Shown here piece by piece: positions 55,324-64,000 of a stretch of DNA of 64,000 nucleotides. Under the pieces are notes generated by a model. The model made no database searches. It saw only the letters and a list, made by a program, of their open reading frames with translations, and was not told the origin of the DNA. Position 1 is the first letter of the stretch. Each line of letters starts with the position of its first letter. The stretch is taken from positions 162,139,052 through 162,203,051 of the forward strand of contig CM060977.1 of the NCBI GenBank assembly GCA_030765065.1. Direction: 5' to 3'. The DNA comes from Deroplatys truncata (Eukaryota > Arthropoda > Insecta > Mantodea > Mantidae). The translations under genes and the position numbers were made by a program.

Positions 55324-58300
55324 CTATTTATCATCTTTGTCTTTTATTTCACCATGATCTTCATGGTTGTATGGTTTAAGCATTTCAATATGGAACTTTC
55401 CTATACCTTTTCGAGTTGTTGGATTACATAACTCATATGTGTTAGTTCCATACACTTCAACAACTTCATATGGTCCATGGTATTTGAGAAACATTCGCCA
55501 ATAGAGTTTATTTTCTTTGTCCGACAATTTCTTGGTTTTAACCAAAACTAAATCTCCTATTTTGATCCTCCATTCCTTTCTCGTCTTTTCTTCATGTTTA
55601 ATTTTTCTTTTTATGGCTTTTTTCTTCATCCTCTCAAATGCTTTTCGGAACATCTCTTCTTCTGTTGGTGGTATCGAATGCGCATCTGGAATGGCTCCTG
55701 GGATTGTTTTACACATTGTATTGATCTTCTTTCCCAACTTAAGTTCACATGGTTTATATCCTGTCACATTGTTTATGGTTTCATTTAGTAGGTTCTGAAC
55801 AAAGTTCACATATCCATACCATTGGGTGTGTTTTCTATGACATAACACCCTTAAATAATTTGAAATTTCCTTAATTTCCCTCTCCACTGGGTTGGAGTTC
55901 GGTCTGTATCTTGACGAAAAATATTGTTTAATGCCATTTTCTTTAAGTCCACCCATAAATTTTTTTCCTGTGAAGTACGAAGCATTATCGCTCAATACAG
56001 ATTGAATAGGTCCTTCTTCTATCACATATGACTTGAGTAGTCTATTCAAACATGCTAAACCTGTAGGTTTTCTCAAAGGGTAAATTCTTACATATTTGCT
56101 GAATATATCATAACAGACAAATATATATTTATTTCCAAATTGACTTGGAGGCATCGGACCATGAATATCAATACTAATTACACATCTCGGCTTATCCCTT
56201 ATAACCGAATTAGTTTCAAATGCATATGCTGCATTTATTTGCTTTGCCTTCTGACACAGGTTGCAGCACGATATAAATTTCCGAACTTTCTGACGCAATT
56301 TGGATATGTATAAATTCTCTAAAATCATAGAAGTTGTTCGGTCCGTCCCTGAATGTGATAACCCTTCATGAAAATTCTTAATTAGTTCCTTTTCCACGCT
56401 TTTCGGAACCATTACCTTCCAACTAGGCATTTCTTTTCCATGCTTTTTGTATAATGTCCCATCTCGAATTGCTATAATTTCTTTCTTTGCCTCCTCAATC
56501 AATGGTGCATTTTCTTTAAGTTCAAATAATTTTGCATCCTCATTTTGAATTTCCCCCATATTTTTCAATTTTCTAATCATTTCTTTACTTAAAGGAATTT
56601 CAATTGTCAATATTTTGACTTCATTTCTAGGCCTTTCAATATTTTCGGGAATTTGTGGGTTGTAGTTCAATCTTGACAGCAAATCACTGAAGGTATTATT
56701 TTTGCCAGGAATGTGGATAATCTCAATATCGAATGCAGATATTGCATGAATGTATCTAGTAAGTTTTCCACTACATAATCTACACCGTTGTATGAAAGTT
56801 AAGCTGATGTGGTCTGAATATACTTTTACCTTTTGCTGATAAATATAGGTTTTAAAACGAATTAATGAGAAATATAGTGCTCCTATTTCTAGCTGAGTCA
56901 CTGAAGAATTTCGCTCAATATTGGTAAGTCCTCTAGAAGCTGTACTAATGACGTGAAAGTCATTGTTGATGTCTCGCTGTCCTAAAATTCCGGCGTATCC
57001 TTGCATTGATGCGTCGACATAAATCTCATATTCCAAATCTTCTCTGGGCCTCTCAAGTAATATGGACTTAGCAAAGAGTTCCTTTACTCTCTCAAAGCAT
57101 TTTTGATGATCCTCTGTCCATTTCCACTTATTGTTCTTTCGGAGTAGCTGCCGCAGTGGTTCTATTTCAGCCGAATATCTTGGTACGAACTTACTCTGAA
57201 AGTTCAATACCCCTAAGAGACGTCTAATTTGTTTTACGTTCCTGGGTGGCGGAATTTTCATTATTGCTTCTATTCTTTTCTGATCAGGTCTTATACCTCG
57301 TTCATCCACTACATAACCCAGAAAATTTATTTCCTTGACACAAAATTTTGATTTTAGTATGTTCACAGTCATACCATGTTGTTGTAGTTTATTTAACACA
57401 TAATGGACATTATTCATGTGTTCTTCAAATGTTTGACTAATGATTAAGAAGTCGTCAATATACTTTATTAAAAAGTCATCTGCAGAATTTCCAAAGATAC
57501 TATGAATGGCTCTCAAAAATCCACTTCCTGAGTTTTTTAAACCAAAAGGATTTACACAAAAACGATACTGGATCCCTGAGTACTGAAATGAAGTGTAATC
57601 ACGCACTTCCGGATCTAATTCCACTTGCCAATAGGATGCAGTGAGGTCAATGGATGTCAAAAGTCTCCCTCTTGAAAGTTTTGTAATTAGTTGTTCAATT
57701 CCCTCACTTTGAAAATGATCTGGTTTCATATACTTGTTGACATATCTGCCGTCTAAAGTTAATCTCAAACTACCATCTCGTTTAATACTCCAGCAGATTG
57801 AATTTATGTATTGAGAATTACTTTGCTCAATAATCCCATTTTCTAACATGCTATTTATTAATTGTCTAGCTTTGTCTCGAAGACTTATAGGTAAATTGTC
57901 ATACTTGTGCCTATATGGTGGTACGTCTTCTACTTGAAATGTATGCTGATATACATTACATCTGCCTGGGATATTACTAAATACTGAACTATTGTTCATC
58001 AAAACATCATGAAGGATTTGTTTTTGCATTATCGTAAGATTATAAGCTTCTTCACACTTGTGTATTATTTCCTCATTTCTCTTCTCTTTCCTGCTGTTGT
58101 TTGTCTCGCTCAAATGGTCGTCTTTTGTTTGGATTGCACATTTCTCTACTTCTTCTGGCATTTCTGCTAACTGTTGAAAATATGGCGTGGTATTCCCTTC
58201 ATATTCTGTGACTACCTGCTTTATATGACTATTTCTATCAGTTTCTGTTATTTGCACAAAAAACTCTTGGTCACAAATATTTTTCTCATCCTTTGTCATA

Positions 58301-58848
58301 TCGATTACAGAAACTTTTTCTTTTATAAATGGTACCCTTATTTCTCTATCTTCTTTTGTTATTTTTAACTCTTCATGTTTAAAATCTATACATGCTTCAT
58401 ATTCATGTAGGAAGTCACATCCTATAATTATGTCACAAATCAGATGGTTTACAATTAGAAACATAACCTCAAAATTCTCTCCGCCAATAAGTATGCTAAG
58501 TAGAGCTTGTGTTTTTATGACCTGTGCGGTTCTTCCAATTGCAACACGACAAACTAAATTACTAGTGGGAAGAGCCATAATCTTGTTACCTTCATTAATT
58601 AAATTTATGTAAAATTTCTGTGAGCAAATTGAAGCTGATGAACCAGAATCTATAGTTGCAATGATTTCTTTCTTCGCAATTTCCATTCTAACATGAGGTG
58701 ACTTAAAATCTTCTCCCTTATCTTTTGTCGCTGTAATCTTTTTACAGGGTGTATGTGTAGGTGTATGATTTGTATTAGTAATGGATACTGAATTATTAAA
58801 GACGTCCTGAGAACCTACTGCACAGGAGTCTGTTAACAGTTTTCCTGG
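55324..58848 (-). CDS. pol: Pol polyprotein (protease, reverse transcriptase, RNase H, integrase)
   Basis: The frame is open from 58848, overlapping the end of gag by 16 bases, to a TAG at 55324-55326. The first in-frame Met is at 58686, and numbering below starts there (1,120 residues). Protease: IDSGSSAS with catalytic Asp13 and a later IIGCDF. Reverse transcriptase: first Asp in SIDLTASYWQ (D347) and YIDD at 409-412. RNase H: YVDAS, LEIGAL, VYSDH and FSDLLSR supply the four acidic residues. Integrase: zinc region HEGLSH...CCNLC, then D840, D900 and E935 (DD35E), and a GPY motif at 1071-1073. The frame is -1 relative to gag, so expression is likely by -1 ribosomal frameshifting into the region before Met, which adds about 54 codons. 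No disabling lesion is seen. Confidence 0.95.
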   Translation of the reverse strand, partial: PGKLLTDSCAVGSQDVFNNSVSITNTNHTPTHTPCKKITATKDKGEDFKSPHVRMEIAKKEIIATIDSGSSASICSQKFYINLINEGNKIMALPTSNLVCRVAIGRTAQVIKTQALLSILIGGENFEVMFLIVNHLICDIIIGCDFLHEYEACIDFKHEELKITKEDREIRVPFIKEKVSVIDMTKDEKNICDQEFFVQITETDRNSHIKQVVTEYEGNTTPYFQQLAEMPEEVEKCAIQTKDDHLSETNNSRKEKRNEEIIHKCEEAYNLTIMQKQILHDVLMNNSSVFSNIPGRCNVYQHTFQVEDVPPYRHKYDNLPISLRDKARQLINSMLENGIIEQSNSQYINSICWSIKRDGSLRLTLDGRYVNKYMKPDHFQSEGIEQLITKLSRGRLLTSIDLTASYWQVELDPEVRDYTSFQYSGIQYRFCVNPFGLKNSGSGFLRAIHSIFGNSADDFLIKYIDDFLIISQTFEEHMNNVHYVLNKLQQHGMTVNILKSKFCVKEINFLGYVVDERGIRPDQKRIEAIMKIPPPRNVKQIRRLLGVLNFQSKFVPRYSAEIEPLRQLLRKNNKWKWTEDHQKCFERVKELFAKSILLERPREDLEYEIYVDASMQGYAGILGQRDINNDFHVISTASRGLTNIERNSSVTQLEIGALYFSLIRFKTYIYQQKVKVYSDHISLTFIQRCRLCSGKLTRYIHAISAFDIEIIHIPGKNNTFSDLLSRLNYNPQIPENIERPRNEVKILTIEIPLSKEMIRKLKNMGEIQNEDAKLFELKENAPLIEEAKKEIIAIRDGTLYKKHGKEMPSWKVMVPKSVEKELIKNFHEGLSHSGTDRTTSMILENLYISKLRQKVRKFISCCNLCQKAKQINAAYAFETNSVIRDKPRCVISIDIHGPMPPSQFGNKYIFVCYDIFSKYVRIYPLRKPTGLACLNRLLKSYVIEEGPIQSVLSDNASYFTGKKFMGGLKENGIKQYFSSRYRPNSNPVEREIKEISNYLRVLCHRKHTQWYGYVNFVQNLLNETINNVTGYKPCELKLGKKINTMCKTIPGAIPDAHSIPPTEEEMFRKAFERMKKKAIKRKIKHEEKTRKEWRIKIGDLVLVKTKKLSDKENKLYWRMFLKYHGPYEVVEVYGTNTYELCNPTTRKGIGKFHIEMLKPYNHEDHGEIKDKDDK

Positions 58849-60908
58849 TTATTTCCATGTTCACGTACGGGACTGCCATTCCTAACAGGCGCTAAATCTA
58901 TCTCCGTGTCGCTACCATTGTTTTGAGTTCCCTTTCCTCGAGTTCGAAATCCTCGATTTCTGACATTTTGTCCCCTTGGCACGTAATTTTCTTGCCGTTC
59001 CTCAGATCTTTCACGGTTATTATTTTCCCTCCAGTGAGTGAAATTTCCCCTCTGTCTAATATACCTCCTTCCATAGTTTTGCCCTCTTTCAGGCAATCTT
59101 TCTGTCCTGACGTAATTTATTTGTTCCTGCCGCCCTGGTCTCCTATCTATCCTTGATCTTTCAAATTGTGGAACATATGATTGATACCGTTGTCTGGTAT
59201 TAATTTCATGATGTCTGTCTTGTCCTCTTATTTGTTGATAACTACCTTGGTAATTTCTTCTATCTCGTACATCTAAAAATCTATATTCCCACTCCCGAGA
59301 CATATCTTCTTCCTGTTGTTCCAAAGCTGTTATTAATTCTGTCATCTCATAGATGTTCCGTGGTTTTGCAATTAATAAGTAATTTTGTATCCTTATAGGA
59401 TAATGCCTTGCGAGCAAACTCACAAAATCTTCCTCACTGATTGGAGGTGACAAGTTTCTAACCTGACTTGCATGTTTTAGTAAGTAATCAGTCATCGAGA
59501 TTCCCTCTCGTGGATTGAATTGACCATGACTAAGCATTGCTCGTATTCTCTGCTGTACCGTAACATTCCAAAATCTGTTCATGAATAATCTCTTAAAGGA
59601 TTCATATGAAATTTCACCCCCTGATACCATTTGTAACCAATCTAAAGTTTTCTGGTCCAAACATCTTTTGACAACTATCATTTTCAATGCTTCAGGTATC
59701 TTTTTAATTTGAAAATACTCTGATAATTCTGCAATGAACTGTACTGGACTGGAGTTTTCATTAAATTTTGGAAGTGGAAAATCACTTAAGATATGATTGT
59801 AATTTTGCAAAGTCCCTGCTCCCATATTTAAATTCTCAAGTGTAACTTGTGCACTCTGAGTTTCAGCATTAGCTATAGATGAAGCTGCCGCATCACTCAC
59901 ATTATTTGTTATACCTGAGGAACTACCTCTATCATTATGTTGTACATCGGACACATGCACATCACATATATTTGCCCTTGAATTCAATTCTAACCTATTT
60001 ACAGTAACCTGCAGATTTTCTATTGTCTGTTCCAATTTTTTATTATTCTCATTTTGAACAGTTTGGTGTTTGTTAATTTCAGAAGTTAGCTTTTGATTCA
60101 AATCTTTAGACAAATCTTTAACTTCATCAGACAATTTATTTCTCTGTTTTTCTGACTCCTTCTGAACTTCAGATATTTCCCCTCTGAAATTAACTTGCAC
60201 CTGTATTAAATCTGCATTTGTAGCCTCCATCATTTCTTTTAACTCACTTGAAATGCTACTCATTCGGCTACCTAGCTCTGTACATTTTACATTAACCTCA
60301 TTTTTTTGGTTAGATATTTCCCTGCTCATGTCTAACATTTTCTTTGAAACTTCACCTATTTCATTTGCTATCATTTCCTGATTTTCATTTTTCATTTTAA
60401 TCATACTACTATCTAGCTCCATGAATTTCTTTTCAATCTCTTCCCTGTTTCGTTCTAAGCTTTTACCAATATCTTCCCTCAATTTCTCATTATTCTGAGT
60501 TAGTTTTTGTTCTAAACTCCTATCAATATCTTCCCTATTTTGATCTATTTTCTTTTCTAATTTCTCATTATTCTTACAAATTTCTTGGCTTATACTCTGA
60601 GTTAATTTTTGTTCTAATTTCTCACTAGTCTTTTCCATATCTTCCCTCATTTTCTCATTATTCTTTTGCATATCTTCCCTTAATTTCACATTATCTTCCC
60701 TTATATTTCTCAGCATTTCCATAATCAGACTATTATCAGAATGAATATTTCCTGCTATTCTATTCTCACTTTCTGCACTAACATTTTCATCTTCAAATCC
60801 TAAAAAATCTGGGCTATTTTCTGCACTAACATTTTCATCTTCCATAATTATTTCCTCTGAATTATTGGTAGCCATTGTTTTTTTTATCCTACCACTCCTC
60901 AATAACAT
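58833..60908 (-). CDS. gag: Gag polyprotein
   Basis: The 691-codon ORF starts at 60908 (a second Met at codon 12 is also possible) and stops at 58833-58835. Order: an acidic N-terminus with duplicated DENVSAE; a very long charged coiled coil (roughly residues 60-310) with repeated NNEKLRED/NNEKMRED and SLEQKLTQ units; a linker; a retrotransposon capsid-like domain (about 370-540, with FPLPKFNENSSPVQFIAEL and LSHGQFNPREGISMTDYLLK); and an Arg/Gln/Asn-rich basic tail with RRYIRQRGNF and FRTRGKGTQN. There is no CCHC zinc knuckle; the RG-rich tail presumably binds RNA. Gag would form the particle. The long coiled coil is unusual for Gypsy gag and could mediate oligomerisation. Confidence 0.9.
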   Translation of the reverse strand: MLLRSGRIKKTMATNNSEEIIMEDENVSAENSPDFLGFEDENVSAESENRIAGNIHSDNSLIMEMLRNIREDNVKLREDMQKNNEKMREDMEKTSEKLEQKLTQSISQEICKNNEKLEKKIDQNREDIDRSLEQKLTQNNEKLREDIGKSLERNREEIEKKFMELDSSMIKMKNENQEMIANEIGEVSKKMLDMSREISNQKNEVNVKCTELGSRMSSISSELKEMMEATNADLIQVQVNFRGEISEVQKESEKQRNKLSDEVKDLSKDLNQKLTSEINKHQTVQNENNKKLEQTIENLQVTVNRLELNSRANICDVHVSDVQHNDRGSSSGITNNVSDAAASSIANAETQSAQVTLENLNMGAGTLQNYNHILSDFPLPKFNENSSPVQFIAELSEYFQIKKIPEALKMIVVKRCLDQKTLDWLQMVSGGEISYESFKRLFMNRFWNVTVQQRIRAMLSHGQFNPREGISMTDYLLKHASQVRNLSPPISEEDFVSLLARHYPIRIQNYLLIAKPRNIYEMTELITALEQQEEDMSREWEYRFLDVRDRRNYQGSYQQIRGQDRHHEINTRQRYQSYVPQFERSRIDRRPGRQEQINYVRTERLPERGQNYGRRYIRQRGNFTHWRENNNRERSEERQENYVPRGQNVRNRGFRTRGKGTQNNGSDTEIDLAPVRNGSPVREHGNNQENC
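58839..58845 (-). promoter_or_regulatory. Candidate -1 frameshift site in the gag/pol overlap
   Basis: In the 16-base overlap gag reads CAG GAA AAC TGT TAA. The heptamer G GAA AAC has the favourable A-site AAAC but an imperfect P-site (GAA to GGA). A -1 slip here enters the pol frame at AAA CTG. It is the best slippery sequence in the overlap. I did not resolve a downstream pseudoknot. Confidence 0.5.
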
Positions 60909-61261
60909 TGAAAGTTGTTTACCTTTCTGATGCTGTATGTTGCTGTTACTTTGATGTCTCAGCTTTCTGCCCCTTTCTCCTAGATTTGATGTCGCTTCTG
61001 CGTTGTGTTGTGATGAATCTACGTCGTTTCGATGTTTTCTTGTAGTTGAATTCCTTGTTGCATCGTAATCTCGGAATTACGATCGAAGTCAGTCGTCCCT
61101 GTCGTTTCTTGAATCTGGGTCTTGTAGATGATTTCACCTCTGCATTCCTGGTTATGTTGATCCTTTCCTAGTTAATTCTGCTACTTCCTGGTTATTCTTG
61201 TTCCTTTCCTAGTCATCTTCGCCCCACGTTATGGTTATTCTTATTCCTTTCCTGGTCACTT
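60909..61261 (-). other. Leader between primer site and gag, with tandem repeats
   Basis: At 61147-61274 a unit of about 43 bases occurs three times: CCTGGTTATTCTTGTTCC... (starts near 61147, 61187 and 61231); the last two end in TTCGCCCCACGTT, half of the primer-binding site. A 63-codon basic ORF (60946-61137) may be chance or a small upstream ORF. Confidence 0.65.
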
Positions 61262-61282
61262 CGCCCCACGTTGGTGGCGCCA
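61262..61282 (-). promoter_or_regulatory. Primer-binding site, tRNA-Lys type with two-base insertion
   Basis: Three bases after the LTR end the minus strand reads TGGCGCCACCAACGTGGGGC. The complement of the 3' end of the common animal tRNA-Lys would be TGGCGCCCAACGTGGGGC. The match is complete except for two extra bases after TGGCGCC. Confidence 0.7.
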
Positions 61283-61285
61283 ATT

Positions 61286-62384
61286 TGCGAGTATAACAAA
61301 TTGTATGTTGCAAATAAATGTTTGTTTACTTAACTTTCACTGCCCCACGTATGGGAGCCAATTTGCAATAGCAATTTTACGTGTTTAATAGCATCACGTT
61401 GTGGAAGCCATTATGAAGTAGAATTAATGTTGTATTTGTGTATTTGTAGCCCCACGTTGTGGAAGCCAATTTACGACGGTATTAGTTACCTTGTTTGTTT
61501 ACCTCAGTGTTGGTAGAAGCCATTCTTGTGTGACGTCACTCGTTGGTTTGGTCTGGTCCGTAGATCCCTCTGGCGTTAGCAATTTGCATGAATTTTAAAT
61601 GTCCACCGGCTAGCTATCATCTGATCTGGTAGGCATGTTTTTCTTACAGGTTGTGAAGCGGAAAGGAATCTTTTATCCAAAAATTACTAGTGAAGAAATG
61701 TGTTTTATTATGTTTTATTGTCGAACACGTGCACTAACACATTTACATATTAATCTGAATACTCGCCCAAACTGAAACTGTTTGTAATAACTTCTCACTT
61801 TTAAATCACGTACTTCACCTTTATATATTCAACTGTATAATACTTTATAAGATTTCTTGTAATTCTTCTACGCGTAACTTGACGAAATGAAGGACTGACT
61901 GACGATCTGTACTGTACTGAGAATTCCGTTGAACTGGGAGCTGACGTGTTATGTGTTGTGAATCTCGTTGCACACTGGGAGACCCGCTAACTCGACCTGG
62001 CTTATTTATAGGCTTGCCTTAAGATACACCTAAAGATTATAAATGAACTGCTATTGGCTAATAAAACGCGCCAACATTAGCGTCTATTTTACTATCCAAT
62101 GAAAACCACTAATACATATTACTTTTATAGAACATTCTGGAAGCTTTTTTTACTGAAAAGGCGCGAAACATTACGTAACTTCCTGGTTCCCGGTAACGAT
62201 AAACAACTCACCCTTTGCTGCATTATTGCGTTATTGTTGACAGTTTCAGTAGAGCCGTATATTATTATTTACCAATAATAATTACAATTATTAAACCTCT
62301 GAAATCAATGTTACATAAAAATACATATTCATATTAAAATAATTATTTACCTTTAAGTAATTTGTGATACAAATTACCGTATCA
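61286..62384 (-). repeat. 5' LTR
   Basis: Starts TGATACGGTAATTTG at 62384 and ends CTCGCA at 61286 on the minus strand. TATAAATA at 62003-62010 is followed by an initiator-like CAGTCAGTCC near 61890-61900, so U3 is about 400-480 bp. Near-identical to 53541-54639. Confidence 0.95.
62003..62010 (-). promoter_or_regulatory. TATA box of the retrotransposon promoter
   Basis: TATAAATA (minus strand) in the same position as in the solo LTR at 1867-1874. Confidence 0.6.
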
Positions 62385-62480
62385 AATTTAGAAGCTACAT
62401 TGCTGTTAAAATATCCATGAAAGGATATAACGTTATTCTTAATATTCTTAATTCTCCTTAATTTGTAATAGAGGGCCACT
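62385..62480 (-). pseudogene. LINE fragment, upstream of the LTR insertion
   Basis: The minus strand reads NNVISFHGYFNSNVASKF up to the LTR boundary. With one AATT removed the reading frame runs on without a break into FNGKKRGLKIDVLRIAAKF at 53536-53480. This shows the LTR element inserted into the segment of a LINE before its first reverse transcriptase block. Confidence 0.7.
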
Positions 62481-64000
62481 AAAGTTATTCACGACGTTCT
62501 CAGATGAAATACCCATACTTCCTTACATACTGTCGCCATCCTCAAAGTTATTAATAGCATCATAGGCTGCTTTATTCTTATTGTAACTCCTTTCAATCTT
62601 CTCATTTTTACAGTTAATCTGTATTGCTGTTAATCTGTTAAATTTGTATTGCTTCAAACAAATATATCTTTTTGTCATCTAATTTGCCTGTGAGCTTAAA
62701 GTACCATAACAGTTTCTAGGGTTATCTTTAATTAAAGCCAGCTCTTCGTTGTAAAGGTAATTATTGCAAGATTTCCTTACAATATCTTTTTCACCGAGTT
62801 TACGTTTAAAACAAGCATTAAAATGGATAGAAACATTCTAAAAGGGTTACAAATTACGTCTCAGCATTGGGACACGAATTTCTTAGCAATAGCTCGCACT
62901 CCACTGAGATGAGAGATTCATTAAAAATGTAAATATTATAATCTGAAAAATGTCTTTTGACAAACCCAATTTTATTACAGCAAACTGAAGTACAGTTTAA
63001 GGCATTTTTGCAACACAAAGCTAAATGGATAGAAAAATTAAACTGTTGCAGTTTTACCTGGAAATGATTCTGAAAGTTAGTGAAAAGGTTTCCAAGGCAT
63101 GCTAGATCACTATTTGACCTAGTATTACAATAAAAACCAAACTGAATTAATAAATGGTTAAACGCAACCGCTGTTGTATTATTGAGGTTATATAAAAGTC
63201 AGATTTTGTGATTTGACCATTTTGTTAAATTTATTAAAATATTTTCAAAACACATTAAAACATGTATGTATTACCATCAGGAAGACGATAGAGAGAAAGG
63301 ATTGTTAACTATGACTGCCAAAGCTCCAATTTATCTTTCAGGACTAATGTCGCATTTAAATTAAGTTTCGTAAATGTAATATATTCACGGGCATATATTT
63401 CACTATTCCCATGTTTACGCTGCGATCTTACGTAATACATAACTAACTTAAAACCATGTATCTTAAAACATTAAAGATAATTAGAGTTCAGCTACTGTTC
63501 TTAAATTCATATACAGCTGCACGTGCTGTCCTTAATAATGACGTCCAGGTCATTTTAATTGCTCAAATGCCCTGAACACTTAAAAACAGAATATGTATAC
63601 AAGATGGACGCAACATTTGTTTTTGCGTAGTTTCTCATTTAGGTTTCTTTCTGTTGATAACTTGGGGAAAAAAGGGAACGCCGAACACGTGCATTTTCAG
63701 GCCAAGTATTTGGGTCCATCGCCAAGTTTTATTGCGTTTCAAAAATATGAGTTATGATAGATGAATGTAGTTCTGTATGTTTAGAGTTTTATTTCTGGAT
63801 CACTACTTCAGGTTATACCGATTTTAGATAAGAAGAAACATGTTCACAGGTAGTTTCAGAATCCAGTCTGTAAACATGCACAGGCATCGTGTTTTGATAC
63901 TCCTTGTAGTTTAAATCACTGTGGTAGATGCACTTACAATTTTGTTTCCAATAACTACTTGACGTCCTTGTCTAGGTTGTCTGCTTACAACCTTGTAATT
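62481..64000. other. No recognised gene (may include more decayed LINE)
   Basis: AT-rich and stop-dense. The LINE probably extends some way into it on the minus strand, but I see no motif that would prove it. Confidence 0.35.

Larger units (their letters stand above)
53541..62384 (-). mobile_element. Intact Ty3/Gypsy LTR retrotransposon, 8.84 kb
   Basis: LTR (61286-62384), primer-binding site, leader, gag, pol and second LTR (53541-54639) lie in order on the minus strand. AATT occurs on both sides (53537-53540 and 62385-62388) as target duplication. The LTRs start TG and end CA, are both 1,099 bp, and differ at about three positions by my reading, so insertion was recent. Gag and pol are both uninterrupted. 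The domain order PR-RT-RH-IN and the GPY/F end define Ty3/Gypsy; 1.1-kb LTRs and a tRNA-Lys type primer site recall the Osvaldo/Ulysses group, but that is only a suggestion. No env-like ORF follows pol. Confidence 0.95.

Noticed and set aside
60946-61137. 63-codon, very basic ORF in the retrotransposon leader
   Set aside because: No initiation context or conservation evidence; it overlaps a repeat-rich leader and may be chance.

Overview
The window is eukaryotic nuclear DNA and very probably from an insect with a large, repeat-rich genome. The evidence is AT-rich sequence, no dense gene array, GT/AG-bounded exons of one host gene spread over more than 30 kb, and a set of transposon families common in insects (mariner, Harbinger, hAT, Polinton-type polymerase, Gypsy, RNase H-bearing LINEs, tRNA-derived SINEs). 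I cannot name the species. There are no bacterial operons, CRISPR arrays or confident tRNA/rRNA genes.

Layout. 1-12 kb: an interspersed repeat, a solo LTR with 4-bp target duplications, decayed mariner-type genes, a Harbinger element inside another repeat, and a transposase pseudogene split by a second repeat. 12-14.3 kb: two SINE copies and what I take to be the last exon of a minus-strand host gene. 14-26 kb: LINE ORF1 debris, GC-rich tRNA-derived SINEs, a 31-bp tandem repeat, a 2.6-kb TTAA-flanked DNA transposon sitting in a SINE, and a 3-kb Polinton-type DNA polymerase B pseudogene broken by a fold-back MITE and an 88-bp tetranucleotide repeat. 26-43 kb: Gypsy pol remnant, a nearly complete but decayed LINE (ORF1 + ORF2) that carries another TIR element, a second LINE fragment, a mariner inserted in a repeat with a TA duplication, and a small hAT MITE. 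44-51 kb: more SINEs, one split by the MITE, and one or two upstream exons of the host gene. 51.9-62.5 kb: an intact, young Ty3/Gypsy LTR retrotransposon (8.84 kb, minus strand) inserted in a LINE.

Functional view. The only apparently intact mobile genes are gag and pol of the LTR element. They overlap with a -1 frame relation, sit between 1,099-bp LTRs that differ at about three positions, and have a tRNA-Lys type primer-binding site. An older solo LTR of the same superfamily lies at 1493-2496. The host gene is inferred from exons at 46708-46909 and 13551-14221 (minus strand), whose splice phases match across a 32.5-kb intron; the SINEs and LINEs between them would then be intronic. One SINE family ends in a stem-loop very like the 3' end of the LINE at 32.9 kb, suggesting the LINE machinery mobilised it.
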